The translations under genes and the position numbers were made by a program. DNA of 64,000 nucleotides from the NCBI RefSeq assembly GCF_025961475.1, contig NZ_JAOQNS010000009.1, positions 148,587 through 212,586 of the forward strand, given 5' to 3'. The number at the start of each line of letters is the position of its first letter. The stretch's first letter is position 1. The notes below the pieces were generated by a model. It worked only from the letters and a program-made list of their open reading frames with translations, was not told the origin of the DNA and did not search any database. Positions 1 to 8,589 of the stretch are shown here, piece after piece. Origin of the DNA: Rhodobium gokarnense. Its GTDB lineage: Bacteria > Pseudomonadota > Alphaproteobacteria > Rhizobiales > Rhodobiaceae.

Positions 1-367
1 CGGCGACAGCCACGAGCTTAAGAATCCTTGAACCCGTAACTTGGTTGAGGACGGCGTCGACAAGGTCCGACATTGGCGTGCCGCCAACTGCATCCTCATA
101 TCCTAGGTCCAACAATTCACCGAAGTAGGATTCGCGAAGCTGGGTTGATATGGAAGGAGGTAGGGGAAGTCTTTGGATCTGCCGGACAACTCGAGGAAGA
201 ACATAGACCTTGTCGACGATATCCAGGTCGCTGGTTGCTCGTAACGCCTGAAAGACAACCTCCAGGTCCGACCCGCTTGAGTCCAAGCCGTCCGCCGCAG
301 AAAAGAATGCCAGGGTTTGCTCAACGGTCTTGTTCGCGCAGCAACAGAAAAACCAATCAACAATCAT
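1..367 (-). CDS. Hypothetical protein (3' end outside window), coupled to the SIR2 gene
   Basis: Reading the minus strand from an ATG at 367 down to base 1 gives 122 codons with no stop, so a gene enters here and leaves the window. Its ATG lies inside the end of the SIR2 gene (stop at 359-357), an 11-base overlap that implies translational coupling. The N-terminus begins MIVDWFFCCCANKTVEQTL, and the visible part is rich in short helical, acidic and hydrophobic segments, with no signal peptide or membrane span. I do not recognise the family. Being co-transcribed with a SIR2-domain effector, it is probably a partner of that protein. The open frame is firm; the function is unknown. Confidence 0.6.
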   Translation of the reverse strand, partial: MIVDWFFCCCANKTVEQTLAFFSAADGLDSSGSDLEVVFQALRATSDLDIVDKVYVLPRVVRQIQRLPLPPSISTQLRESYFGELLDLGYEDAVGGTPMSDLVDAVLNQVTGSRILKLVAVA

Positions 368-2669
368 CACGATCCACCGCAAACTTTACCGGGTTTCTAT
401 TTGCAGTTTTTTGGAAAGTATCCGGAAAATAGAGTTTTCTATTCCGACGCGCTTCCTTAATGCGCGAAAAGGTTAGGTGGTCTTTCCGCAGCTCCAGGTA
501 CTCCGCACTCTCAATAAGCCCGAAGACCGCACGGGCCGCTAAATTCTCTGTGGAACGGTTAAGGAGTTTTTTCAACCAGTGCCGCTGAATCTTCAGCCTC
601 GCTAGGTGCCACCAAACATAGGCCTGCTCGATACCGATGGTGTCCAGAACTTCTAAGCTTCCATCGTTGATCAGTCCCACAGCAACCAGGTCGGCCGTGA
701 ATTTTTGTGTCATATCAGTCGGATTTAGCTCGCCCGAGCCCACGAGTGCTTTGAAGTTAATTGCATTTTTGGAACAGCAGAGTGCATAGAGTTGGGTGAG
801 ATCGCTAAAACAGATGTGCTGGGAAGACTCTGCGCCTGCATCCCTCCCCCTGCCGCTTAGCTGTTGCTGGAGCCAGTCGTTGGCCATCTGCGAAATTGGG
901 CCATCAGCCCCGTCACGGAACAGGATATGGCAATAAGCGACCGCGAGCGTGCACCAGACAGGACGTCCTTCTGCGCCGGGTCGAGAGGTCCACTCCGGCG
1001 GTATTGGGCTGCAAAAGTAGGTTTGATGCTGGGTCAACCACTCTGCTAAGCGGACCGGGTCGACAGCGGCGGCGAGGAAACTGTTCTTATGGCCGGGTGC
1101 CGAAGACAGAGCTTCCGCTCCCTCCCCGTTTGTCATCTCCGTCGTCTCCGACACCGTCGGGCATTGAATGCGGTCGGGTTGTTCGGGTGCAGCGCGAAAG
1201 TGATCAACTCGGCCTGCCAATTGCGGGAGGCGTTTCAGCATCTCCACCAATCTCGACGCTCCAAGTTCAAAGGATAAGATAATCTTAGATTCGCGTCGCT
1301 CCCGCAGACCTATCCATTCTGCAAGCTCGCGGCACATTCGTTGCAGTTCGTAGTTCTTTTGACTCGCGATCAGGTCACGCGGAAAGTGTATTATGATCTT
1401 GGTCAAGTGGATGATCTCGTCTAAGCGAGGGCGAGCAGCTCCGGACCACCGCGTTGGGAGCGTTTCCACTTGCCATTGGTCGTCGAGGCACGGAAGATTC
1501 AGCGCACCTTCCTGAACCGCCCGAGACAGTTCACTCTCGGTGGCGTTCAAGATGCGCGCGATGGTTTCCGGTTTCCCTCCTTCGAGCACCCCCAACAAGT
1601 TTCCCCGATCCAACCCCCAGATAGTCGCCAAGTTAAAGTTCAGCCCTTTGCAACTCACGTCATCATTCCCGCACGAGGCAAAAAAGCTGTCTTGCTCCTC
1701 CTCGGAAGAATCGAGGGGATAATCTCGACGAAGCGTAGCTTCCAGAGATGGAAAGAAACGGTGGATGTCGATCCCTGGATATGTGTTCAGTTGGAATTCG
1801 TCTTCCAACTCCTTCGGCAACGCTTCGGGACGCTTGTCACTGAATGTGGCCCATATCAGTTGCGGCCGCTTGTCTAGTTGCAACACCTGCTCGATGTAGG
1901 TCTTCATGAACACATCTTCCCATCCGCCGTAGCCAAAAACTGCGACTTCGGTGGCTTGAATAATTTCCCGAATTCTCTCACCTACCTTTGGTCTTGTTCG
2001 CAGCAATTGATGGCGGGTGTGGAGCTGGTCCGTGCTCCTCCAAAAGCCGTGCAGATGCACAATAAGGGGGCCATCTTCAACGCCATTTATTGGAAGAGGG
2101 GTGTCCAAAGCGCCATTAATGGTAATTGGAGTGGCACCACAGCGCCTGAAAGCAATCTCAAGAAGTGGGTCGAAATTCGGCGTAAGGATCCGATTAGAGA
2201 AAAGTGTCCCGTAGTCGAGTGTCATGCGGGCAATCGATAAGAGAGAGTCGCTGATGTTCCAGTCCGCCTCACGCTTTTCCATGTCGAGTTTATCGTCGTC
2301 ATCCATGTAGAACGCATTTTTGAATCTAGGGCCGCGATAAACGCCCGATTCCAGGATGCCCTTGGCGAGCAGGTTGTCAGCGGCAACAGGCCCAAGACGT
2401 CTGATAGCGAGCTCATAAAGGCTACAGTAGTTTTCCGATGCTTGTCCGCTTTGCGAAGCCTGGGGGAGATCAAAAGAGCAATCAAATTCGGCGAGTGCAT
2501 CGCGTACGACGCGCGTCATTGCCTCAACCCCCGGCACCCCTTTGTCGTAACCCGTCAACGCTGACCCCAGCAACAAGGTGATTTTTTTGGGGGCAGTAGA
2601 ATCTCGAAGCTGCTTGAGCTTGAAAGCAACCATCCGTTGGATGAGCTCTCTATAGTTTGACGTTACCAA
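357..2669 (-). CDS. SIR2-domain protein, candidate NAD-consuming defence effector
   Basis: This 770-residue protein has SIR2-like NAD-site motifs in its first third: GSALTG at 35-40 with GVPGVEAM at 44-51, TPNFD at 163-167 (the TQNID position) and HLHGFW at 205-210 (candidate catalytic His). The remaining 500 residues match nothing I recognise and show no Walker A motif, so it is not a STAND-type SIR2 protein. Proteins with this SIR2 type are known NADases in phage defence (ThsA, DSR, SIR2-HerA). The frame opens with TTG at 2669 preceded by GGGAGG; an ATG at 2633 is the alternative. Codon use is less GC-rich than downstream genes. A dead IS element lies upstream and a coupled gene downstream. 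SIR2 assignment is good; the defence role is inferred. Confidence 0.75.
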   Translation of the reverse strand: MVTSNYRELIQRMVAFKLKQLRDSTAPKKITLLLGSALTGYDKGVPGVEAMTRVVRDALAEFDCSFDLPQASQSGQASENYCSLYELAIRRLGPVAADNLLAKGILESGVYRGPRFKNAFYMDDDDKLDMEKREADWNISDSLLSIARMTLDYGTLFSNRILTPNFDPLLEIAFRRCGATPITINGALDTPLPINGVEDGPLIVHLHGFWRSTDQLHTRHQLLRTRPKVGERIREIIQATEVAVFGYGGWEDVFMKTYIEQVLQLDKRPQLIWATFSDKRPEALPKELEDEFQLNTYPGIDIHRFFPSLEATLRRDYPLDSSEEEQDSFFASCGNDDVSCKGLNFNLATIWGLDRGNLLGVLEGGKPETIARILNATESELSRAVQEGALNLPCLDDQWQVETLPTRWSGAARPRLDEIIHLTKIIIHFPRDLIASQKNYELQRMCRELAEWIGLRERRESKIILSFELGASRLVEMLKRLPQLAGRVDHFRAAPEQPDRIQCPTVSETTEMTNGEGAEALSSAPGHKNSFLAAAVDPVRLAEWLTQHQTYFCSPIPPEWTSRPGAEGRPVWCTLAVAYCHILFRDGADGPISQMANDWLQQQLSGRGRDAGAESSQHICFSDLTQLYALCCSKNAINFKALVGSGELNPTDMTQKFTADLVAVGLINDGSLEVLDTIGIEQAYVWWHLARLKIQRHWLKKLLNRSTENLAARAVFGLIESAEYLELRKDHLTFSRIKEARRNRKLYFPDTFQKTANRNPVKFAVDRDDC

Positions 2670-2933
2670 GCCCCCGCCCTCCCATAAATCGAGTTTCGCA
2701 AAATGCGTCCCGGTCTCCTAAAGAAAAGACATTTGATTCAATTGCTTTTATCCCATCGTGGTTTCGACACCAAAATTCCCCGATCAGTACTTTTGCACGA
2801 AGTTACCACGGCGTGCAATCTGGGCGCCATGGAGTGGTCCCGGAAATCCGGACTGGTTGCTAGTGCCACATGGCAAGCTGGGCAAACCCCGTGTTGATGA
2901 CTGGAGTTGCCCCCGTTTCGCCGGACGGTCCGG

Positions 2934-3767
2934 CTACTTGGTCCGAGCTCGGATGAACTCCCTGGGGGAACACATCCGGAGCGCTGAGTCGGGATGGACT
3001 TCGTTGTAGTCCTCGATCCATCCGGGGATGCGCCGGAGCACGGTTTCAGCATCCGGCAGCGGTTTGACGCGAACATAGTCGCGCTTGAAGGTCTTCACGA
3101 ACGCTTCCGACATGCCGTTCGATTCCGGGCTCTGAAGTGGCGTGAAGCAAGGAATGAGGTTCAGCGCCGCGGCGAAGTCGCGCGTTTCCCTGGCGGTGTA
3201 GGGACTGCCGTTGTCCGACAGGTGTTAGATTGCGTGTGGCGCCCTTGTCATTCCAAGCCGTTTCTCGACAGCCTCCAGCATCATGTCGCGCACATCGGAG
3301 CCGCTGATGCCGGCGCCGGTAACGGCGACGAAGGCGATGATCTCGCGGTCGAAGGCGTCGATGATGAAGGCCAGGCGAACGACCTCGCCGCTCCTACAGG
3401 GGAACTCCAGGGCATCGGAACACCAGCGCAGGTTCGAGGCCATCACCATGACCTTGCCGTCATGGACGCGCCCGGGCCAGTCGGCGGTATGGCGCTGAAG
3501 CAGAAGCAGAAGCCCGTGCCGCTTCATGATCCGATAGCTGCGCTTGTAATTGGCAGCAGACCGGCCGTTTTCCGCTAGTCCCCGGTTCACCAACGCGGTG
3601 ATACGGCGATAGCCGTAGGTCGGCCGTTCACCGACGAGGCGCCGGATTAGCGGCAGCAGCGTTTCGTCGTCGGCCTTGGCGTAGGGCCCGCGCGATTTGG
3701 CCTCGCCGCGCTGCCGTTCGTAGAGATTGGATCGCGACACCTTGAGCACCTCGGCGATGCGGCTCAT
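2934..3767 (-). pseudogene. IS3-family transposase OrfB with a nonsense codon
   Basis: This is a DDE (rve) integrase-type transposase of the IS2 group. The frame starts with MSRIAEVLKVSRSNLYERQ at 3767 and contains PTYGYRRITALVNR, the RWCSDALEF motif and the AFIIDAFDREIIAF catalytic region. A TAA at 3227-3225 interrupts it where the family normally reads (V/I)EHLSDNG, so GAA has become TAA. Beyond it the same frame continues with HLSDNGSPYTARETRDFAA and SPESNGMSEAFVKTFKRDY and ends at a TAG at 2936-2934. Full-length transposase cannot be made without readthrough. Confidence 0.8.
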
Positions 3768-3779
3768 CGGGAACCGTCC

Positions 3780-4152
3780 TTTTGCTGCGACAACAGCCGC
3801 AAGCTCTGTTTTTTACCCGTGCCTTGTCGAGAGCCTCGCGCAGGATCTCGACTTCCATGGTCTTCCTGCCGAGCAGCCGTTCCAGTTCGCGCACCCGCTC
3901 TTCCAGACGGCTCACTTCGGATGCGGCAATCACATCGTCGTCCGAGCCCACGGCTACCGTTCCTCCCTAGGTCATCAGGCGGCGTCAGCGGAACAATAGG
4001 TTCGGGGCGACGCCATTGCGCCTTGCCACTTTCGAGACGCTGGCTCTGGCCTCAAAGCTTTCCTCGATGATCCGAAGTTTTTGCTCCGTCGTCCACCGCC
4101 GTCGGCGGCCCCTTCCGGTGATCACTTCAATGCGCTGATAGTCGTCCGACAT
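3780..4152 (-). pseudogene. IS3-family OrfA with two nonsense codons and an altered slippery run
   Basis: From an ATG at 4152 the frame reads [20 protein letters not shown] and a helix-turn-helix ([20 protein letters not shown]) typical of IS2-group OrfA. It is broken by TGA at 3987-3985, where the family has Trp in LFRWRRL, and by TAG at 3969-3967, where it has Glu. The leucine-zipper part (SRLEERVRELERLLGRKTME) follows in the same frame. The frame change to OrfB lies near GTAAAAAAC around 3810. The present offset is +1 (equivalent to -2), consistent with loss of one A from an original A7 slip site. The mutations are seen; the ancestral run is inferred. Confidence 0.7.
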
Positions 4153-4189
4153 AAGCCTGTCCTTGGGGATATCCCCAAGCCTTCTTGCT

Positions 4190-4867
4190 TACGTTTCGAG
4201 CGCTTCGCCGCCATTGCACATCGCGCCGGCGTGCCGGTGGTCGTCGATGCGGCCTCGGCATATGACCCGACGAGCTTCATTGCCAAGGGCGCCGATCTTG
4301 CCATCTATTCAGGGCCCAAGTTCCCTGGCGGGCCGACATCGGGCATCGTCACCGGCCGCCGGGATCTGGTGCGTGCCGGCTATCTGCAGAATGTCGGCAT
4401 CGGTCGGGGCATGAAGATCGGCAAGGAAAGCATCGCCGGGGCAATCGCGGCGTTGAAAAAATGGAAAAAGGCGCGATCATGCCGCCATTCGCAACCGCGA
4501 AGATGCCGCTTTGGTATGCTGGGCGAATGCGCTCGCTGATATCGAGGGTCGTACCGTGAGGCGGATCGCCGATCCTACGGGAAATCCCTTGGCGCGCCTT
4601 CAGGTCGACGTCGATCCGGCCGGGCTCGGTGCGAGCGCTTCCGCCGTGGCGGCACTGTTGTCGGCGCGGCAGCCCCGGATCATTGTCCGGGCCCATGAGG
4701 TCGAACTTGGCAATTTCCAGCTCTATCCATGCAATCTCTTAGAAGGGCAAGCCGAAGAGGTGGCCATAGCCCTGCGCGAGCCCCTGACCGACGGGGCATT
4801 GCTCGCGTCCGCACGCTCCGACGATGCGGCGTCGCGCAACGGATATCTGAAATGGGGGACTGTGTGA
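4190..4867 (+). pseudogene. SelA-like PLP-dependent enzyme, 5'-truncated and frameshifted
   Basis: The region encodes the C-terminal half of a SelA-like fold-type I PLP enzyme (the family with D-glucosaminate-6-phosphate ammonia lyase and similar lyases). The first part reads [20 protein letters not shown] and [20 protein letters not shown]; the lysine of GPK is the expected PLP-binding residue. The frame then breaks within the A-rich stretch near 4453-4470. The matching continuation ([20 protein letters not shown], then DPTGNPLARLQVDVDPAG) is in the next frame, ending at a stop at 4865-4867. The N-terminal half is missing because homology starts at the right edge of the IS element. It is not on the other side of the IS, so material was also deleted. 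Confidence 0.75.
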
Positions 4868-4951
4868 GAACGCCGCCGCCTGGAACAACGCGCTGGCCTG
4901 TGGTTCCGACAAAGAGGAGGGCCCCCGCTGGAGAACGTAAAGGGTCAATCA

Positions 4952-5920
4952 ATGAGTTGCTGCGGAGCCGGAAAGGCGGGGCAGGCCGAAAATGCGCAAG
5001 AGGACAGCAATTATCTGGTCGACGCCCGCTCTGTCGCCCCGGCACCGGCCGATGTTCAGGCCGCATTGAAGAGCCGGCTGACGGATATTCCGGGCAGGAT
5101 CTTCGAAATGGCCGCACGGAAATCCATATTTCCTGAAGACTATGATAACCCGCGGAGGCGTGTCCGCCTTTCCCTCTTCCTGATGTCGCCCTTTGCCTTG
5201 ACCAACAGGGACTACGCCGACGTCGTCGACGCAACGGGCTACCGGACCGTTGCCGAGAAGGAGGGGTGGAGCTACGTCTTTCATCTTCGCCTTGCCGATG
5301 CGTCGGCATGGCCGCAACACCCCGAGGGCTTGCCTTGGTAGCGGCTGGTGCGGGGCGCGAGCTGATGCGCGCCGGAAGGCCCCGGCACCGACTGGCGGGA
5401 TCGGCCGGACCGTCCGGTGACGCACATGACTTGGTACGATGCAGTTGCCTATGCGACGTGGGCCGGCCTGCGCCTGCCGAGTGAAGCGGAATGGGAAAGG
5501 GCTGCACAAGGCGGCCTCGTCAACAACAAGTTTCACTGGGGAATGAAACGCGTTCCCGGACGGTTCGCCATGAATACCTGGCAGGGGCACTTCCCCGATG
5601 AGAACACGGCCGAGGATGAGCATGTCGGGACCGCGCCCGTCGATGTCTACGAACCGAACGCCTTTGGCATGTACAACATGACGGGGAATGTATGGGAATG
5701 GGTGCAGGACTATTTTCGCGACGGGCCGAGCCCCAACACACGAATCGAGGTCGATCCGACCGGCCTTGAAACGGGTCTGGCACGCGTCCAGCGGGGCGGC
5801 TCCTTCCTGTGCCACGAGAGTTATTGCGACCGCTACTACGTCCATAGTAGGACGCGAGGCGAGTCCGACAGCTCGTCTTCGAACAGCGACTTTCGCGTTG
5901 CGGCGGATATCGAGACGTGA
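4952..5920 (+). pseudogene. Formylglycine-generating enzyme (sulfatase-modifying factor), two nonsense codons
   Basis: A full-length FGE-sulfatase domain frame of 323 codons begins MSCCGAGKAGQAENAQED and ends at 5920. FGE converts the active-site Cys or Ser of type I sulfatases to formylglycine. Visible motifs are LTNRDYADVVDATGYRT, LRLPSEAEWERAAQGG, GNVWEWVQDYF and the GGSFLCHESYCDRY core with the two copper-ligand cysteines that separate true FGE from EgtB or PvdO relatives. The frame is interrupted by TAG at 5339-5341 and TGA at 5363-5365. In intact relatives both are Trp codons (PWW and the GASW region), so each stop is explained by a G-to-A change in TGG. No frameshift is needed. No sulfatase gene is seen nearby. 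Confidence 0.8.
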
Positions 5921-5965
5921 CGGCCTGAACCGCTCTACACTTGCCGTAGGCGGGTTGATTGAAAG

Positions 5966-5988
5966 TTATTAAGTTATTGACTTAATAA
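5966..5988. repeat. Inverted repeat TTATTAAG-N7-CTTAATAA
   Basis: Perfect 8-base arms (5966-5973 and 5981-5988) around a 7-base AT-rich spacer. It lies just after the broken FGE gene, at the boundary between the decayed accessory segment and the ABC operon. It could be an old operator or the scar of a mobile element; the sequence does not decide. Confidence 0.5.
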
Positions 5989-6003
5989 GATCATTTAGGA
6001 AGC

Positions 6004-6034
6004 GGCGGCGCATCCCTCCGGCTCCGCCATTTTT
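6004..6034 (+). terminator. Weak intrinsic-terminator-like hairpin
   Basis: Five-base arms GGCGG and CCGCC around a 15-base loop, followed by ATTTTT. It could end rightward transcription of the FGE/SelA-like remnants. The stem is short and the loop long, so support is limited. Confidence 0.3.
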
Positions 6035-6095
6035 CAACGCCATGACCGCGACCCAGCGGGCGTGCCGGTCGATCGGGTCCAGCGCCGAACGACGA

Positions 6096-7745
6096 TCAGG
6101 GCTGGGGCGCGGATGTGTCCCGCCCGGGCTTTGCGGAAATCCATGCCCGGCCCGGGATCGATTTGAACAGCGATTGCGTATAGGGGTCCGCGGGGTTCTC
6201 GATGATGTCGGCGGCGGGGCCGTGTTCGACGATCCTGCCGTGGCGCATGACGGCGATGCGGTCGCAGATCTGGGCGGCGACGCACAGATCGTGGGTGATA
6301 AACAGCATCGCCAGTTGCAGCCGGTCGCGGATGTCGGCCAATAGCTTCAGCACCTGGTCCTGCACCGAGACGTCGAGCGCGGAGACCGGCTCGTCGGCGA
6401 TCAGCACTTCCGGGTCGAGGGCGAGCGCGCGGGCGATCCCGATCCGCTGCCGCTGGCCGCCGGAAAACTGGTGCGGAAAGCGCTCCGCCGCCGACGGGTC
6501 CAGACTGACGAGGTCCAGAAGGTCCGCCAGCCGGGCGTCCGCCTCGGCCTTCGAGGCTCCCTGCAGTATCATCCCCTCGGTGATGATCTGGCGCACCTTG
6601 TAGCGCGGATTGAGCGAGGCGAACGGGTCCTGGAAGACCATCTGGATGCGGCGGCGCTGGCCGCGCAGTTGCCGCCCGGAAAGCGCCAGGAAGTCCTCGC
6701 CGTCGAGGGTCACGCTGCCCTTGTCGGCCTCCAGCAGCCGGATGACGAGCCGGGCGAGCGTCGACTTGCCGGACCCGGATTCTCCGACGATGCCGAGGGT
6801 CTCGCCGCGCTTCAGCGACAGCGCGATGTCGTCGACGGCGACCACCTTGCGCTGGCTGCCGAACAGGCTGCTGCCGGAGGAAAAGGTCTTGCCGAGGCCG
6901 GCGGCCTGCAGGACCGTCGCGCCGTAGGCGCCGGTGCGTGCCGCCGTCGGCGTCAGGCTCGGCACCGCCTCGATCAGTGCGCGCGTATAGGCGTGCTGCG
7001 GGCGATAGAGGATGTCCTTCGCCGGCCCGACTTCCAGGAGATTGCCGGACCGCATCACCGCGATCCGGTCGGCGATCTCGGCAACGACGCCGAAATCGTG
7101 GGTGATGAACAGGACGCCGGTGTGGTGCTTCCTCTGGATCTCGGCGATCAGCTTGAGGATCTGCGCCTGGGTGGTGACGTCGAGCGCCGTCGTCGGTTCG
7201 TCGGCGATGATGACGCGCGGCTCCAGCACCAGCGCCATGGCGATCATGGCGCGCTGGCGCTGGCCGCCCGACAACTGGTGCGGATAGGCCGCGTAGATCG
7301 CTTGCGGGTCGGGAAGGTGGACGTCCCTCAGGATCGCGTGGACCTTGTCGCGCCGCAGCCGCGCGGTCAGGCCGGTGTGGACGCGCAGCACCTCGTCGAT
7401 CTGCCGGCCGATGGTCATCAGCGGGTTGAGCGCGGTCATCGGCTCCTGGAAGATCATGGCGATGAGGTTGCCGCGCAACTCGCGCATCGCGTCATCCGAC
7501 ACGGAAAGGAGATCCTGGCCTTCGAAGTGGATTTCGCCGGTCCGCGTGAAGAGGTCCGGCGACGGCAGCAGGCCCATGATGGCGCGCGCCAGCATCGATT
7601 TGCCGGACCCGGATTCGCCGACGACGCAGAGAATCTCGTCGGCGTGCAGATCGAGGTCGATGCCCTCAAGCGCGAACTCCCGCTCGCTGCCGGACGGCAG
7701 CCGGACGCTCAAATCGCGGATCTGGAGGCGCGCGGACCCGGTCAC
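6096..7745 (-). CDS. Peptide/opine-type ABC importer, fused double ATPase
   Basis: This 549-residue cytoplasmic protein contains two complete oligopeptide-type ABC ATPases in tandem (DppD-like then DppF-like). Walker A motifs GESGSGKS are at 43-50 and 321-328; signature motifs LSGGQ and FSGGQ are at 158-162 and 427-431; each has a Walker B ending in ADEP. It powers uptake by the upstream permeases and binding protein. The start is GTG at 7745, overlapping the permease stop by four bases (GTGA), so the two are translationally coupled. It is the last gene of the amidase-SBP-permease-permease-ATPase operon. Fusion of the two ATPases is common in this family. Substrate specificity is not readable. 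Confidence 0.92.
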   Translation of the reverse strand: MTGSARLQIRDLSVRLPSGSEREFALEGIDLDLHADEILCVVGESGSGKSMLARAIMGLLPSPDLFTRTGEIHFEGQDLLSVSDDAMRELRGNLIAMIFQEPMTALNPLMTIGRQIDEVLRVHTGLTARLRRDKVHAILRDVHLPDPQAIYAAYPHQLSGGQRQRAMIAMALVLEPRVIIADEPTTALDVTTQAQILKLIAEIQRKHHTGVLFITHDFGVVAEIADRIAVMRSGNLLEVGPAKDILYRPQHAYTRALIEAVPSLTPTAARTGAYGATVLQAAGLGKTFSSGSSLFGSQRKVVAVDDIALSLKRGETLGIVGESGSGKSTLARLVIRLLEADKGSVTLDGEDFLALSGRQLRGQRRRIQMVFQDPFASLNPRYKVRQIITEGMILQGASKAEADARLADLLDLVSLDPSAAERFPHQFSGGQRQRIGIARALALDPEVLIADEPVSALDVSVQDQVLKLLADIRDRLQLAMLFITHDLCVAAQICDRIAVMRHGRIVEHGPAADIIENPADPYTQSLFKSIPGRAWISAKPGRDTSAPQP

Positions 7746-8575
7746 GACGAGCGCTCCCTGAGGCGCGGGTTGAGGGCGTCGTTGACGCCTTCCCCGATCA
7801 GGTTGATGGCAAGGACGGTGATGAGGATGGCAAGGCCGGGAAAGGTGCACACCCACCAGGCGCTCCTCAGGATCGTCCGTCCGGCGCCGATTAGAAAGCC
7901 CCAGCTCATGACGTTGGGATCGCCGAGGCCGAGGAAGGCGAGGCCCGATTCGATCAGGATCGCCGTCGCGACCATGAGCGAGCCGGCAACGATGATCGGC
8001 GACAGGCAGTTGGGCAGGATCTGCAGGAAGATGATGCGGCCGTGCGACATGCCGAGCGTCAGTGACGCCTGCACGAATTCGCGCGTCTTCAGCGACAGGA
8101 ACTCGCCGCGCACCAGGCGCACCACCGGCGGCCAGGAGACGACCGCGATGGCGATGACGACGGACTGGATGGACGGCGACATGATCGCCACCAAAAGGAT
8201 GGCGAACAGAAACGCAGGGATGGTCTGGAACACCTCGGTAATGCGCATCAGCACGTCGTCGACCCAGCCGCCGAAATAGCCGGCGAGCGCGCCGAGCACG
8301 GTGCCGACCGTCACCGCCATCAGCGAGGCGACGAGGCCGATCATCAGCGATGTGAAGGCGCCGTGGGCAATGCCGGCGGCAACGTCGCGGCCGAGGATGT
8401 CGGTGCCGAACGGATAGTCGAGGGACGGCGGCAGCATCGGCCGGCCGACGAGCCGGAACGGGTCGCCCGGATAAATGACCGGCGCGAGCGCCGCCAGCAG
8501 GATGATGGCGACGAGAAGCGCCAGGCCGATGGCGGCCGAGCGGTTGCGGAAGAAGCGTTTCACGAAGGGGAACAT
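7742..8575 (-). CDS. Peptide-type ABC importer permease, DppC-like
   Basis: The 277-residue inner-membrane permease begins MFPFVKRFFRNRSAAIGLAL. It has the OppC-type N-terminal extension, including PFGTDILGRDV, and about six membrane spans. The coupling loop carries EFVQASLTLGMSHGRIIFLQ, the EAA-like motif that contacts the ATPase. The start at 8575 was chosen because it matches the family N-terminus; the same frame stays open far upstream without homology. Only 14 bases separate it from the DppB-like gene, and its stop overlaps the ATPase start. With DppB it forms the heterodimeric channel. Confidence 0.92.
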   Translation of the reverse strand: MFPFVKRFFRNRSAAIGLALLVAIILLAALAPVIYPGDPFRLVGRPMLPPSLDYPFGTDILGRDVAAGIAHGAFTSLMIGLVASLMAVTVGTVLGALAGYFGGWVDDVLMRITEVFQTIPAFLFAILLVAIMSPSIQSVVIAIAVVSWPPVVRLVRGEFLSLKTREFVQASLTLGMSHGRIIFLQILPNCLSPIIVAGSLMVATAILIESGLAFLGLGDPNVMSWGFLIGAGRTILRSAWWVCTFPGLAILITVLAINLIGEGVNDALNPRLRERSS

Positions 8576-8589
8576 CGCCTGCAGCCTCC

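Larger units (their letters stand above)
2835..4177 (-). mobile_element. Degenerate IS3-family (IS2-group) insertion sequence
   Basis: Overlapping orfA and orfB remnants on the minus strand match the IS2 group: orfA carries ERLLGRKTMEVEILREAL, like IS2 RLLGKKTMENELLKEAV, and orfB has the PTYGYRR and SNGMSEAFVKTFKRDY signatures. The limits are tentative. They rest on imperfect ends that share TGG at the tip and GGAC about 16 bases in, and they give 1343 bp, close to the usual IS2-group size. No target duplication is visible at these limits. Three in-frame stop codons make the element inactive. Confidence 0.65.

Noticed and set aside
3628-3951. A 107-codon frame as an independent gene
   Set aside because: It starts inside OrfA downstream of two nonsense codons and reads past the frameshift region out of the OrfB frame. 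It is an IS fragment.
5339-5365. Possible selenocysteine or readthrough use of TGA/TAG in the FGE frame, with a SelA-like gene next door
   Set aside because: Both stops sit at conserved tryptophan positions, one is TAG, and the neighbouring SelA-like gene is itself broken and belongs to the PLP lyase-like branch. Nonsense mutation is simpler.
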